Origin: an uncultured Dokdonia sp.
Lineage (GTDB): Bacteria; Bacteroidota; Bacteroidia; Flavobacteriales; Flavobacteriaceae
Assembly: GCF_947492815.1 (NCBI RefSeq)
Contig: NZ_CANLOB010000014.1
Coordinates: 64,325-123,329 of the forward strand
DNA: 59,005 bases
Reading direction: 5' to 3'
A program made the translations under genes and the position numbers. The notes below the pieces were generated by a model. That model saw nothing but the letters and a program-made list of their open reading frames with translations, was not told where the DNA came from and did no database searches. Below, one piece after another: positions 1 through 8,624 of this stretch (within the stretch, counting starts at the first letter, position 1; each line of letters begins with the position of its first letter).

Positions 1-28
1 AACTTTATGTAAATCAAACCATTATATT

Positions 29-211
29 ATGAAAAAAGATAAACTTCGTACGTTATCACTTAACAAAGTAACCATCTCTAGTTTGGAGAAGAGCACTATT
101 ATTGGAGGCGATGCCGATCCGCAACCACAAGAGCAAACAGATTCTTGCCGTTTCTGTGACATTGTATCATTCCGACATACTAATTGCTGTTGGACTTGGT
201 GGGGTTGCTAA
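29..211 (+). CDS. Double-glycine leader, Cys-rich precursor peptide (class I lanthipeptide-like)
   Basis: This 60-residue peptide has a leader of the Bacteroidetes natural-product precursor type: a charged start, the pattern LSLNKVTISSLE, then IIGG at residues 24-27. Leaders of this pattern are typical of class I lanthipeptide-like precursors and are cut after GG during export by a peptidase-containing ABC transporter. The 33-residue core holds five cysteines (SCRFC, NCCW, final GC), four Ser/Thr and three Trp, so it could carry thioether or disulfide links. ATG follows an AT-rich leader and a strong terminator follows at 264-297. No dehydratase, cyclase or transporter is visible; such genes could lie upstream of the window. 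The leader class is fairly sure, the modification type is not. Confidence 0.8.
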   Translation: MKKDKLRTLSLNKVTISSLEKSTIIGGDADPQPQEQTDSCRFCDIVSFRHTNCCWTWWGC

Positions 212-263
212 ACCTACCTAATTTTTACTGTGTACAGATATCTGTACCATCAAGTACATATAT

Positions 264-297
264 AAGCTGTGTATAGTGTATACACAGCTTTTTTTAT
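264..297 (+). terminator. Rho-independent terminator after the first precursor peptide
   Basis: A perfect 12-bp stem (264-275 with 279-290, loop GTG) is followed by a T run. It isolates the small peptide gene from the large gene at 369. Confidence 0.85.
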
Positions 298-368
298 TAA
301 AATCTTGATGATGTGTTAACCTTTCTTCCCCTACCGTCATTAAACACTGAAAACTAAAACTTTATAAC

Positions 369-3017
369 ATGATACAAGCAGCATACGCATCGCCATCTTC
401 CGAAAGAGATATGGTCATTTTTTTTAGAAACAACCACTGGTATAGATATGATTTCCAGAAAGGAAAAGTAATAGAGAAATTTCCTAAATCTAAATTTTTC
501 TCTCAAATTCCAGTACATTTTGACGCTGTTCTAGAAGGGCGATTAAATAGAAAGGGGAAACTTTATTTTTTTAATAATAAGGAATACTATCGTTATGATC
601 AATTCAAAACTAAAATAGACCCTGGATATCCTAAATCGATAAAATCTGTTTGGGGAGTTGATGCTCATGAGGTTTCTTGTTCGCTCAACACTAGTGGCAA
701 CAAAGCATATCTTTTTCATGGAGAATCGTATACACGATTTGATTTTTCTACAAACAAGAAAGATTCGGGATACCCGAAAAAAATAAAAGATCATTGGAAA
801 GGAGTTCCTTCACATCCAGATGCTGCATTTAGAGGTATGGGATCCCGCAGTAACAAAGTATATTTTTTTAAGAATCAAGAATACTATCGTTATGATACAA
901 ATCGTCGACGTGTAGATAGCGGTTACCCCAAACCTATTCATCTTAATTTTAAAGGATTGATTGAACGAAAAGAGGTAAAAAGAGTGATGACACACCCTAT
1001 GCTCACTAAATTAAACAATACGCATGTTAACAGACAATTTGGAGCTCAAGAAAAACTAAATAGAAGTACTGAACATTTAAAAGTAAGCGGTAAAATTATA
1101 TTACCTTATATAACAGGAACCATTGTAGATATGTGTTTACATCCTGACCAAAATCTATATTGTTTAGTAAATAATGATCATAAAAAACAATTTCAGATCA
1201 TAAAGATAAATGAGGTTGGAGAAAGAGACCGCTCTTTTGCTGATGACGGTATTTTTACCTTTTCTTTTACTAAAGAAAAAGAAATTAGAAAGTTACAGCC
1301 TATAGGAATAGATGTTTCTATAGATGGTACTATTGTAGCGGGTATGAACGTGGTACATAACATACAAATTGTTAAAGACAAAAACCTCACCTCATATGCA
1401 TTCCAAAAAATCAATAATGACGGAAGAGCTTTAGGAGGAGTCCAATGGCCTATACAAGCAGAAAAGTTAGAGATGCTACACGATATCAAAATAGATGCTT
1501 CAAATACGGTCTATTGTACAGGAATAGTATCAAAAGGGTTATTTAAAAAATTTGAAGATTTCATTCATTTCTTTCCAGAAACTAGTTCCAGAAAAATCCT
1601 TAGTGAACGACCTATAAGCACCAATTTTGATGGGGTACAAATTACTGAAAGTAACCCCACATTCAGTAAAAAAACAATATGTCTTGGAAAAGATCTTTTT
1701 CAAAGAATATACGTAGCTCAAGATGCAGAAAGTAAAAAAATAGCTATCTGGCGTCTCTCTGATAATGGTGTAATAGATACCACATTTACAAAAATACTTA
1801 TTGATAAGCCTGCGCATAATAATCATAATCAGGCACCTGTATTCTTTTCATTTACCATCAACAAAGGCACGTTAAATTATGCTATTGGAAGCGTTATTAA
1901 CAGTGTTACATTTAATCTTCAAGGTCGTATCGAAGAGCAGTCAGTAATTGGACCAAAAACACCACTTGCGCATAAAGAACTAATCATCACAGAGGGTAAC
2001 GGTTCTATCAATATTGTTCAAAATGAAAACTTTACAGATGCTATTTCCATTGCATATGAACCTTTTGATCTTACGCCCAACACTTCGTTAACGCGCTTTG
2101 TAAATCAATCTATCATTGCAACGACAGCTCAAAGAACATTAGGGGGATCATGGAATAATAATGTAACGCCAGATTTTTCTCCAGCCCTTCATGGTTTTAA
2201 ATTTAGTAATGCAAACTTCCCAGGTGTATTTATGGAATTATTTAATACCTCTCATGGCGCTGAAGCAATTAGAGCAGGCTTTTCAGGTACATGGAGTCTA
2301 TGTGGTGGTATGGCACAAGCTGCTGGAGATTTCTATTATCATAAAATGCATATTAGTGATATTGTAAATGCACCAAATACAGGATCTGATTTGATGGAGT
2401 ATATTATAAAACGACAAGTAGATTCTTTTAAAGCTGGAGTTAAGAAAAATGGTTTCTTTTGGAATTTAGGAACTGCTTTTCAAGGTGCAAATGACTTAAT
2501 TGGATCGTTCGTATTTAAAGCAACTCCAGATCAAACTTTCTGGCGTATTTTAAAGTCTACATATCCTACAGGAGCTAACTTTTATGCGTTCTGGGCTTTT
2601 GATGAGCGACAGTATGGTCATAAAGAATGGCGTAAAATTGTAAGTTATCGAGAATGGCCTAAAATAAAAGCAGTGATAGACACCTATGGATTTGCTCAAA
2701 TAGGATTGAACTATGCGCTGAGAAAAGATGGAGGAGAGATTTCAGATAATCATCAGGTAATTGCTACTGGGTATCGAACAAAAAACAATGGCGATTTAAT
2801 CGAAATGGATATCTATGATCCTAATTATCCTGGTGTTGAAGATTTAAAAATTGTTGTATCTCAACTAATGGTTAATACAGTGCATCTTATAGGAAGTCCT
2901 GGAAGTAAAAAAATGTTTGGATATGCATTTGAACAGAAAACTTCAGATTTAAGTCTTAATAAACCTGTACATGGAGTGTTTTTAATACCAACAAAGCCAC
3001 AAAAACCTAATTTTTAA
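369..3017 (+). CDS. Hemopexin-like repeat protein with delta-60-like middle and papain-like C-terminal domain
   Basis: The 882-residue product has three parts. Residues about 5-194 form four hemopexin-like repeats, each with an aromatic YFF/LFH strand, a YYRYD or TRFDF motif and GYPKxI. Residues about 230-570 contain segments resembling delta-60 beta repeats (RSFADDGIFTF, GVIDTTF). Residues about 600-880 look like a papain-like or C39-like cysteine peptidase: Cys645 in WSLCGGMAQ, His795 in NHQVIATGY and Asp817 in IYDPNYPG are in the expected order and spacing. No signal peptide or sorting domain is visible, so its location is unclear. It lies between two Cys-rich double-glycine peptides, which may be substrates or partners. 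That link and the enzyme activity are inferences; the hemopexin repeats are clear. Confidence 0.7.
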   Translation: MIQAAYASPSSERDMVIFFRNNHWYRYDFQKGKVIEKFPKSKFFSQIPVHFDAVLEGRLNRKGKLYFFNNKEYYRYDQFKTKIDPGYPKSIKSVWGVDAHEVSCSLNTSGNKAYLFHGESYTRFDFSTNKKDSGYPKKIKDHWKGVPSHPDAAFRGMGSRSNKVYFFKNQEYYRYDTNRRRVDSGYPKPIHLNFKGLIERKEVKRVMTHPMLTKLNNTHVNRQFGAQEKLNRSTEHLKVSGKIILPYITGTIVDMCLHPDQNLYCLVNNDHKKQFQIIKINEVGERDRSFADDGIFTFSFTKEKEIRKLQPIGIDVSIDGTIVAGMNVVHNIQIVKDKNLTSYAFQKINNDGRALGGVQWPIQAEKLEMLHDIKIDASNTVYCTGIVSKGLFKKFEDFIHFFPETSSRKILSERPISTNFDGVQITESNPTFSKKTICLGKDLFQRIYVAQDAESKKIAIWRLSDNGVIDTTFTKILIDKPAHNNHNQAPVFFSFTINKGTLNYAIGSVINSVTFNLQGRIEEQSVIGPKTPLAHKELIITEGNGSINIVQNENFTDAISIAYEPFDLTPNTSLTRFVNQSIIATTAQRTLGGSWNNNVTPDFSPALHGFKFSNANFPGVFMELFNTSHGAEAIRAGFSGTWSLCGGMAQAAGDFYYHKMHISDIVNAPNTGSDLMEYIIKRQVDSFKAGVKKNGFFWNLGTAFQGANDLIGSFVFKATPDQTFWRILKSTYPTGANFYAFWAFDERQYGHKEWRKIVSYREWPKIKAVIDTYGFAQIGLNYALRKDGGEISDNHQVIATGYRTKNNGDLIEMDIYDPNYPGVEDLKIVVSQLMVNTVHLIGSPGSKKMFGYAFEQKTSDLSLNKPVHGVFLIPTKPQKPNF

Positions 3018-3193
3018 AGCTACACTCTTTACATAACTTGTTAAAAATTAATAAATTAACTTCATTTCAAAAAAGATTATGCTAACTTATTACTATCTGT
3101 ATAGCATTTTATTATAATTTACCACAAAATCATAACTATCTGAAAATCAGATATTTTTAGTAAATTAGAGTATTATTAATTTAAAACAATACT

Positions 3194-3385
3194 ATGATAA
3201 AGAACATTTCAAGTTTAGGTGTAGCCCTAAACACAACAGAACAAAAATCAATTCAAGGAGGACTAACACCATATACAAGTAGTTGCGGTCCAGCATCAGA
3301 TGGTTTAGCCTGCTTAACAGGTTTTCCTCATTGCCCAACAGGCTTCTGCTCAGGCGGCGTTTGCTCTCCAACTACAAATGGCTAA
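3194..3385 (+). CDS. Double-glycine leader, Cys-rich bacteriocin-like peptide
   Basis: The 63-residue peptide begins with a leader typical of flavobacterial bacteriocin-like peptides (MIKNISSLGVALN, then QKSIQGG at residues 17-23). The 40-residue core is rich in Gly, Ser, Thr and Pro and has five cysteines (SSCG, LACL, PHCPTGFCSG, GVCS). The leader differs from that of the peptide at 29-211, so the two are probably separate families handled by the same kind of export peptidase. It has its own AT-rich upstream region and a terminator directly after it (3402-3431). Mature structure and target are unknown; disulfide bonding is as likely as enzymatic modification. Confidence 0.75.
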   Translation: MIKNISSLGVALNTTEQKSIQGGLTPYTSSCGPASDGLACLTGFPHCPTGFCSGGVCSPTTNG

Positions 3386-3401
3386 TTTGAATGGTATCAA
3401 T

Positions 3402-3431
3402 AGCTGCTAATGTATTTTAGCAGCTGTTTTT
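3402..3431 (+). terminator. Terminator after the second precursor peptide
   Basis: A 9-bp stem AGCTGCTAA/TTAGCAGCT (3402-3410 with 3417-3425) is followed by GTTTTTG. Confidence 0.75.
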
Positions 3432-3481
3432 GTAAGTGTTAATTACCAAAAGAGTGTTAAGAAAGTAATAAGATTAGCTGA

Positions 3482-3554
3482 TTGTCATCCTGAGCATGCC
3501 GAAAAACATTTGATAACCAAATGATTAAAAACCTCGTCAAGCTCAGGATAACAA
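3482..3554. repeat. Intergenic inverted repeat, TCCTGAGC family
   Basis: A 21-bp arm at 3482-3502 matches the reverse complement of 3534-3554 at 18 positions. The sequence is of the GTCATCCTGAGCTTGTCGA type common between genes in Bacteroidetes; a related element lies at 18096-18203. Confidence 0.7.
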
Positions 3555-3616
3555 AATAAAATACTTTTTGGGCACACCATTTATTCGTTATATACCTTTA
3601 GAATTAGGAATTGTAC

Positions 3617-3630
3617 GCTTTCGCGAAAAA
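3617..3630. repeat. Iterated palindrome, degenerate copy
   Basis: GCTTTCGCGAAAAA keeps the 10-bp core TTTCGCGAAA at 3619-3628; intergenic. Confidence 0.85.
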
Positions 3631-4068
3631 CCATGCAGCCACCCCTCAAAACACAAATAGCCATACACTACTCACGCACAATTATTTTCTGTTATATGTT
3701 TTACTCTTGGTGGTATTTGTCGTAGAAGAGTGCTTGCGAGGGAAGCAAAACTAATTACTACTCTTTTTGTTTTTAAAAAATTTTAATCTTCTATGAGCAA
3801 TGAGATTAATTTAATTTATAACTACTTGAATTTATTTTATCATCTTAAAAACGCATGGTACTCGTTTATAACAAATATTAAGCAAAACTATTTTTAATTC
3901 AAAAAGCCTATAGGATCTATTTGCAAGTATTCTGTAGGCAACATACGTATAAAGAAAAATATGATTGAATTCTTTCTATACTATAGCTATCTTATTTAAA
4001 TTGCTTGATATCTCTTCTAAGTTTTCGAAATAAGCTGTGAATTAACGAACTTCTTCATAGATTAATTT

Positions 4069-4076
4069 TACATTTG
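4069..4076 (+). promoter_or_regulatory. Bacteroidetes -7 element TACATTTG
   Basis: This matches the TAnnTTTG consensus. Transcription would start near 4081-4084, at or past the first possible TTG start at 4082, which favours the later TTG at 4154. No clear TTTG -33 element is present. Confidence 0.4.
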
Positions 4077-4081
4077 GGATA

Positions 4082-5797
4082 TTGAAAAGTAAGTGTTTAC
4101 AAAAAAGTACACATTTTCAAAAGAGAAATATATCATTAATACCAATCATTTTTTTGCGTGATATTAAAAAAATACTTTGTTTATTTATACTATTCCCTTA
4201 TTTAGTTGTCTCACAAGTTAGTGTATCTCAATTCCCAAAAGATCTTCAGCTTTTTAAAAGAGATACCATTAGTAATACAGCTACAGTTACTATTTCAGGG
4301 CAAGTTGAAGCTGCTTCTGGTTTTTCTTCTCTGGTATTGGAAACATATGAAAACAATGTCTTATTAAATAGTTTACATCATCTTTTATATTTTAATGATA
4401 ATGTTGCTGATTTTGAATTCTCTGAAAATATTACCGCTGGATTGATTTCATACCAATTTATACTAAAAAGTAATACAGGGGTCATTATAAGAGAAGCTTC
4501 TAACGTAGTTGCTGGTGATATTTACATAATGAATGGACAATCTAATGCTATCAGAAATTCTTATGCAAACTCTCCTTTTCCTTATCAAAACAATTTTATT
4601 AGAACTTTTTTGTTAGATGCTCAAGAATGGAGTTCTGATCCCAATCCCTTTATTTTTGGAGGAATTGGATACTGGTTTGCACAGTCAATAGTAGACAATC
4701 AAAATATTCCAGTCTTATTATTAAATGGAGGAGAAGGCGGAAAATCTATTTCTCATTTTCAAAGAAATGAAGAACATGCTTCTGACTTAGAAACTAACTA
4801 TGGAAGACTATTAAGTCGATATAATGAAGCCCATTTTACTAGTGGAGATGTCAGAGGAATAATTTGGTTTCAAGGAGAAGCAAATGCTTTTACAAGTATA
4901 GATAATTATGTCTCAGCCTATAACAATCTATACGAAGCCTGGAATGAAGATTATGCTCCTGACTATTATTACATCTTCCAGGTTAGATATGGTTGCGATA
5001 TCCCAGAAACTTCTGAGTATAGAAAACATTTCCAAACCCCAGAAGCACATAGAAGACTTGGTTTATTCGCTAATACTAGAATTATTTCTACTAATGCAAC
5101 AACCAAAGGTTTTGATGATTGTCATTACTATGGAACAAACGCTTATGCAAATTTAGCAAACCGTTTATATGATATAGTAGCATATGATTTTTATGATTCT
5201 AACAATAATAGCGGTATTTACTCTCCTAATGTTGAGAATATTCGCTTTACTAATTCTATTAAAAATCAAATTAAGTTTGATCTAATACCTGAATCCGACA
5301 CCTATTTTTGGCAAAATGGTGTAGAAAATGATTTTTGGATAGAAGATAATAATGATATTATCGTTTCTAATGGCAGTATAACAGGTAATACCGTGACTCT
5401 TAATTTATCAGGGAGTATTACAGCGTTAGAACCTAAACTTTCATATTTAGGACATAATCCAAATGACAGCCCATTTATAATCAATCAAAATAGTATAGGA
5501 ATGCTAAGCTTTAAAGAGATTGATATATCAGATTCAACATTAGCAAATGATAAATTCTCAATAGATGATTTTTCTATATATCCTAATCCCGTAACAGATG
5601 TGGTTTATATCAGTTCGAAACTTCTTGTTAACTCAACAGTCGTACTATATGATATAACAGGAAAAAAAGTATATAAAGGAGAGCAAAGCAATAAAAACCT
5701 TATAAAGATAGATGTGTCAAACATATCATCTGGACAGTATTTTGTTAAGATACTAAATCAATATACAACCTCAACAAAACTACTAATCATTAAATAA
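4082..5797 (+). CDS. Secreted SGNH-type sialate O-acetylesterase-like protein with T9SS sorting domain
   Basis: The protein resembles sialate O-acetylesterases and related SGNH carbohydrate esterases. Ser154 lies in GQSN, a Gly block follows in GGEGGKS, Glu266 lies in WFQGEAN, and Asp345/His348 lie in DDCH, the usual D-x-x-H pair. The last 80 residues form a type A T9SS sorting domain (FSIYPNPVTDVVYIS, later SSGQYFVKI, ending LLIIK), so the enzyme is exported and probably surface-anchored. There is no ATG near the 5' end. TTG at 4082 is the longest start; TTG at 4154 gives a cleaner signal peptide (MRDIKKILCLFILF then VVSQ) and fits the promoter at 4069. The substrate is probably an acetylated glycan, but this is not fixed by sequence. 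Confidence 0.8.
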   Translation: MKSKCLQKSTHFQKRNISLIPIIFLRDIKKILCLFILFPYLVVSQVSVSQFPKDLQLFKRDTISNTATVTISGQVEAASGFSSLVLETYENNVLLNSLHHLLYFNDNVADFEFSENITAGLISYQFILKSNTGVIIREASNVVAGDIYIMNGQSNAIRNSYANSPFPYQNNFIRTFLLDAQEWSSDPNPFIFGGIGYWFAQSIVDNQNIPVLLLNGGEGGKSISHFQRNEEHASDLETNYGRLLSRYNEAHFTSGDVRGIIWFQGEANAFTSIDNYVSAYNNLYEAWNEDYAPDYYYIFQVRYGCDIPETSEYRKHFQTPEAHRRLGLFANTRIISTNATTKGFDDCHYYGTNAYANLANRLYDIVAYDFYDSNNNSGIYSPNVENIRFTNSIKNQIKFDLIPESDTYFWQNGVENDFWIEDNNDIIVSNGSITGNTVTLNLSGSITALEPKLSYLGHNPNDSPFIINQNSIGMLSFKEIDISDSTLANDKFSIDDFSIYPNPVTDVVYISSKLLVNSTVVLYDITGKKVYKGEQSNKNLIKIDVSNISSGQYFVKILNQYTTSTKLLIIK

Positions 5798-5910
5798 TGA
5801 TTACCTATCTGTCATAATAAGGGATATGTTTCACTCTTGCAAAACTCACAAAATACGTACCACTCGTGTTATAAAACTTGTATTTCCTACTCATCATTTT
5901 AAAAATACAA

Positions 5911-5945
5911 AAAAGCCATACGTATATCATGTATGGCTTTTTGTT
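5911..5945. terminator. Terminator hairpin, near-duplicate of the one at 8568
   Basis: AAAAGCCATAC (5911-5921) pairs with GTATGGCTTTT (5931-5941); A and T tracts make it bidirectional. It closes the RHS remnant on the minus strand. The stem is nearly identical to 8568-8598. Confidence 0.75.
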
Positions 5946-6468
5946 CTATTATATGACTTCTTACTCTTGACGGCACCCGTCACTGCTGCAAATCCAAGAA
6001 ACACATCATGACTAACTGCTTCCCCATCATGCTTTAGTTGACCAAAACTTCCTTCAACCCATTCATCCTGATAACTACCATCAGGATTATGAGTTCTTTT
6101 TTTACCTTCTCCTTCTTGCCATGCATACACATCATCTTTATCATCATCAGTTTCAAAAAGAAATGTTCCATCTTGTGCATAGTAGTACGATTCTCCTTCT
6201 GGATCAATAAAAATAATCGGATTATTTGCAACATTATGATAAGGAGACATATCAACATATAAATCAGCCATAGGATCAATATTCATCCATCTACCTAAAG
6301 AAGCATCATAATTTCTTGCTCCGAAGTCGTACCATTCCAGTCCAAGTTCAGGATTATTTTCTTTTCCGTTGAAGGCAAAACGTTCCGCCATCGAGTTAGA
6401 ATTACTGGTAACCACGTCATTGTATCCTTTTTGTTGCAATCCAAATGGATAATAGTCTCGCTTTTACA
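5927..6468 (-). pseudogene. RHS-repeat protein C-terminal fragment, truncated
   Basis: The frame encodes the end of an RHS/YD-repeat protein: RDYYPFGLQQKGYN (from about 6468), RFAFNGKE, LGLEWYDFGARNYDASLGRW, DPMADLY and NNPIIFIDPEGE, the conserved RHS core hallmark. A variable tail of about 90 residues follows and ends in GFAAVTGAVKSKK. A TAA stop precedes RDYYPFG, and no upstream YD repeats or signal peptide exist, so this is a remnant of a much longer gene. An ATG at 6439 could still start a 170-residue product. RHS proteins deliver toxins or form surface shells; this piece lacks the shell. The tail resembles no toxin I recognise. Confidence 0.75.
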
Positions 6469-6694
6469 TTTTTAAGATAATGCAAGATATAATGTAATTA
6501 ATTAATATTTAATGTTTTATTATTAAAAAACATGTGATTTTATTATGAATTCTTAATTCATAATTACTATCCTTTCTAATTAATTTAATGAAGAAAACAG
6601 TAATCAGTCTTTTAAACTAACTACTGTTTTTAAGTAATTTATCATTCTTAACGATGACCTATTTTAGAATATTACTTGACTTTGAAACACTTTT

Positions 6695-6847
6695 CTAGCC
6701 TTTAGGCTTAGTGTTAAGCAAGTCTGAGGATACCCTTCGAAAATAATCTCCTACAATAGTTATACTGCTATCATTACCGCCTATAATTTGTATCATTTTT
6801 TGTGGATTCAATTCATTACTAGATGTAACATTTTTCTTTTTTTTCAT
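6695..6847 (-). CDS. Very short double-glycine leader peptide
   Basis: A 50-residue frame starts MKKKKNVTSS, contains NPQKMIQIIGGNDSS (GG at residues 23-24) and ends NTKPKG. The position of GG, the Lys-rich start and the hydrophobic residues before GG match Bacteroidetes double-glycine leaders. The 26-residue core has no cysteine, unlike the peptides at 29-211 and 3194-3385. The stretch upstream on the minus strand is AT-rich, as is usual for expressed genes here. It lies between an RHS remnant and a transposase, so it may be a relic of a larger peptide locus. Its small size makes chance a real alternative. Confidence 0.55.
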   Translation of the reverse strand: MKKKKNVTSSNELNPQKMIQIIGGNDSSITIVGDYFRRVSSDLLNTKPKG

Positions 6848-7005
6848 ACTGTTTTCTTTAATTTACGATATGTTAATTATTAATATTCTGTTATAAGCTT
6901 TCTAAGATTCTCTTTTACTTAGTTTTGATAAAACCACAACAAGTAATATACTAATATAATTAGAAGCTTCTTTTAAGTTGTTCAGTAATAATACAGTGAA
7001 TTATT

Positions 7006-8319
7006 TTGAATTATAATAACAACCATCAATCCAAAAGAAATTACCACCCTCTTATCATTATTCTTTTTACAAGTGGAATGCTATCAGTTGATGAATTAAG
7101 TAAACTCCCTAGAACCACAAAGCATAACTGGAAGCATTTCCAACATAATAATTATTACGGACACGAATGGGTTTCATCATATATTAAACAATTTGATGAT
7201 ATCAAAGATGTCTTTCAAAGTAAGTTTACCGCTCGTGCTATCAAAACTATTCTAAAAACAAGACTTGGATTTTATAATATGCTTGGCGAATTAGTGCATC
7301 ATAAAAATCTACTCAAACAACATGCTGATAGTATTATCACTTCTGTAGAAGATATGGCAAGATTTTCTAATGTCACTATTTCCAAAGCATGTAAATTCTA
7401 TGGCATCTCTAAAGATTGGTATTATGCTCAGAAAAGAAAAGTTAGTTGTTCTGTAAGTCTGTTCAAACAATGTTATCGCCAATACCCTAATCAACTTACT
7501 TTAAAAGAAGTTACAGATATCGAGTTTCTGGTTAAAGATTCCGAAAACTCTAAAAAACCAATAACTACCATTTACTATAATGCTATTCGTAAGAATCTTA
7601 TCGCTTGTGGACTTACTACTTTTAGAAAATACACTAAAGCATTAGGATATGTAAAATCAAAACCTATTCGAGCAAAAGCAAAAGAAGGTTTTAAAGCATC
7701 TTATGTTTTTGAGTGGTTACATATTGATGTAACGCATGCACACACTATCAAAGATGGAATCCAAAAAGTAGCTTTTGTAAAAGATAATTTCTCTTCGGCA
7801 TTATTGCATTACAAATCCACTTCTGAAAAAGCAGGAAGTTTATTTATCAAAGAGCTTCTCGAAGATGCGTTTGAAAAATACAATCTCCATAATCAAACAA
7901 AAGATATTCATATCCTTTCTGATGGCGGTTCTGAAAACAAAGGCGAAGTACTCTCTTGGGTAAAACACATTAATGCACCTCCGATTGTTAAGAAAATAAA
8001 AGCCATGACAGATGAATTTCCTTTCTCCAATGCCATGTCTGAAATTACCCATAGTATCTACAAATCTGAATTTATGGGCGGTAAACACTCCGAAGACCAA
8101 GCATCACACTTAATAAGTCTTGACGCCTTTATGGATTATTACAATCATCATAGATATCCATGTCGACTATACGGTAAAACGCCTATGGAAATTATCAATG
8201 GAGAAAGCATCGACAAAACACTATTTTCTGAAATACTCACAAACGCCAAAGCCAATAGGCTAGAGGTTAATAGAAATTTCAATGAATGTGTTGCTAAAAT
8301 CGGATGTAATAGAGCATAA
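7006..8319 (+). mobile_element. DDE integrase-core transposase, IS3/IS481-like
   Basis: The 437-residue product has a helical N-terminal region (residues about 110-160, including KACKFYGISKDWYYAQKRK, typical of a helix-turn-helix) and an rve-type integrase core. The DDE residues appear as WLHIDVTH, ILSDGGSENKG and FSNAMSEITHSIYKSEF, followed by YNHHRYPCRLYGKTPMEII, as in IS3-group OrfB. It is a single complete frame, not the usual OrfA/OrfB frameshift pair. The longest start is TTG at 7006; ATG at 7078 is the first in-frame ATG. I found no terminal inverted repeats or target duplication at either end, so element borders are undefined and it may be immobile. Confidence 0.8.
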
Positions 8320-8403
8320 CTATTCAATCCAAGTATTTAAAATGTAATTTTCAAATTAACTTGATGTAAAATCAATTTTCAATATATCAATGAACTTTTA
8401 AAA

Positions 8404-8438
8404 AGAGTAAGACAGTCTTTAAAAAACTGTCTTAACTC
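8404..8438. terminator. Hairpin after the transposase
   Basis: AGAGTAAGACAGT (8404-8416) pairs with ACTGTCTTAACTCT (8425-8438) with one bulge. Weak T tract. It shares GACAGTCT with the long inverted repeat at 21702-21829. Confidence 0.5.
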
Positions 8439-8567
8439 TAACTTATTATATTTCAGTTGTGTTCCATCTTTGGAACATATTTATCGCGTTTCTAACGATT
8501 AGTACCTCGTCAATCACATAGATTTATTTTAAGCATACTAAAGCTTAGTGAACATTACATAAACACA

Positions 8568-8602
8568 AAAAGCCATACGTAAATCACGTATGGCTTTTCT
8601 AT
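8568..8602. terminator. Terminator of the GH65 operon, duplicate of the hairpin at 5911
   Basis: A perfect 13-bp stem AAAAGCCATACGT/ACGTATGGCTTTT (8568-8580 with 8586-8598, loop AAATC) ends the minus-strand operon. Confidence 0.8.
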
Positions 8603-8624
8603 TCATTTTTAAGTAGTGTGTTCG

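Larger units (their letters stand above)
3432..4081. other. Gene-free stretch with repeats and promoter
   Basis: I see no gene here. It holds an inverted repeat of the intergenic TCCTGAGC family (3482-3554), one degenerate copy of the iterated palindrome (core 3619-3628), and a TACATTTG promoter element at 4069-4076 just before the esterase gene. The rest is AT-rich without recognisable structure. Confidence 0.6.
8320..8624. other. Gene-free stretch between transposase and GH65
   Basis: This holds two hairpins (8404-8438 and 8568-8602) and no gene. The first serves the transposase side, the second the GH65 gene on the minus strand. Confidence 0.6.

Noticed and set aside
5826..6011. Small plus-strand frame after the esterase
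   Set aside because: It spans a terminator hairpin and overlaps the RHS remnant in antisense; no recognisable product.
6848..8438. Terminal inverted repeats for the DDE transposase
   Set aside because: I compared the flanks by eye and found no matching ends; the hairpin at 8404-8438 is internal to one side only.
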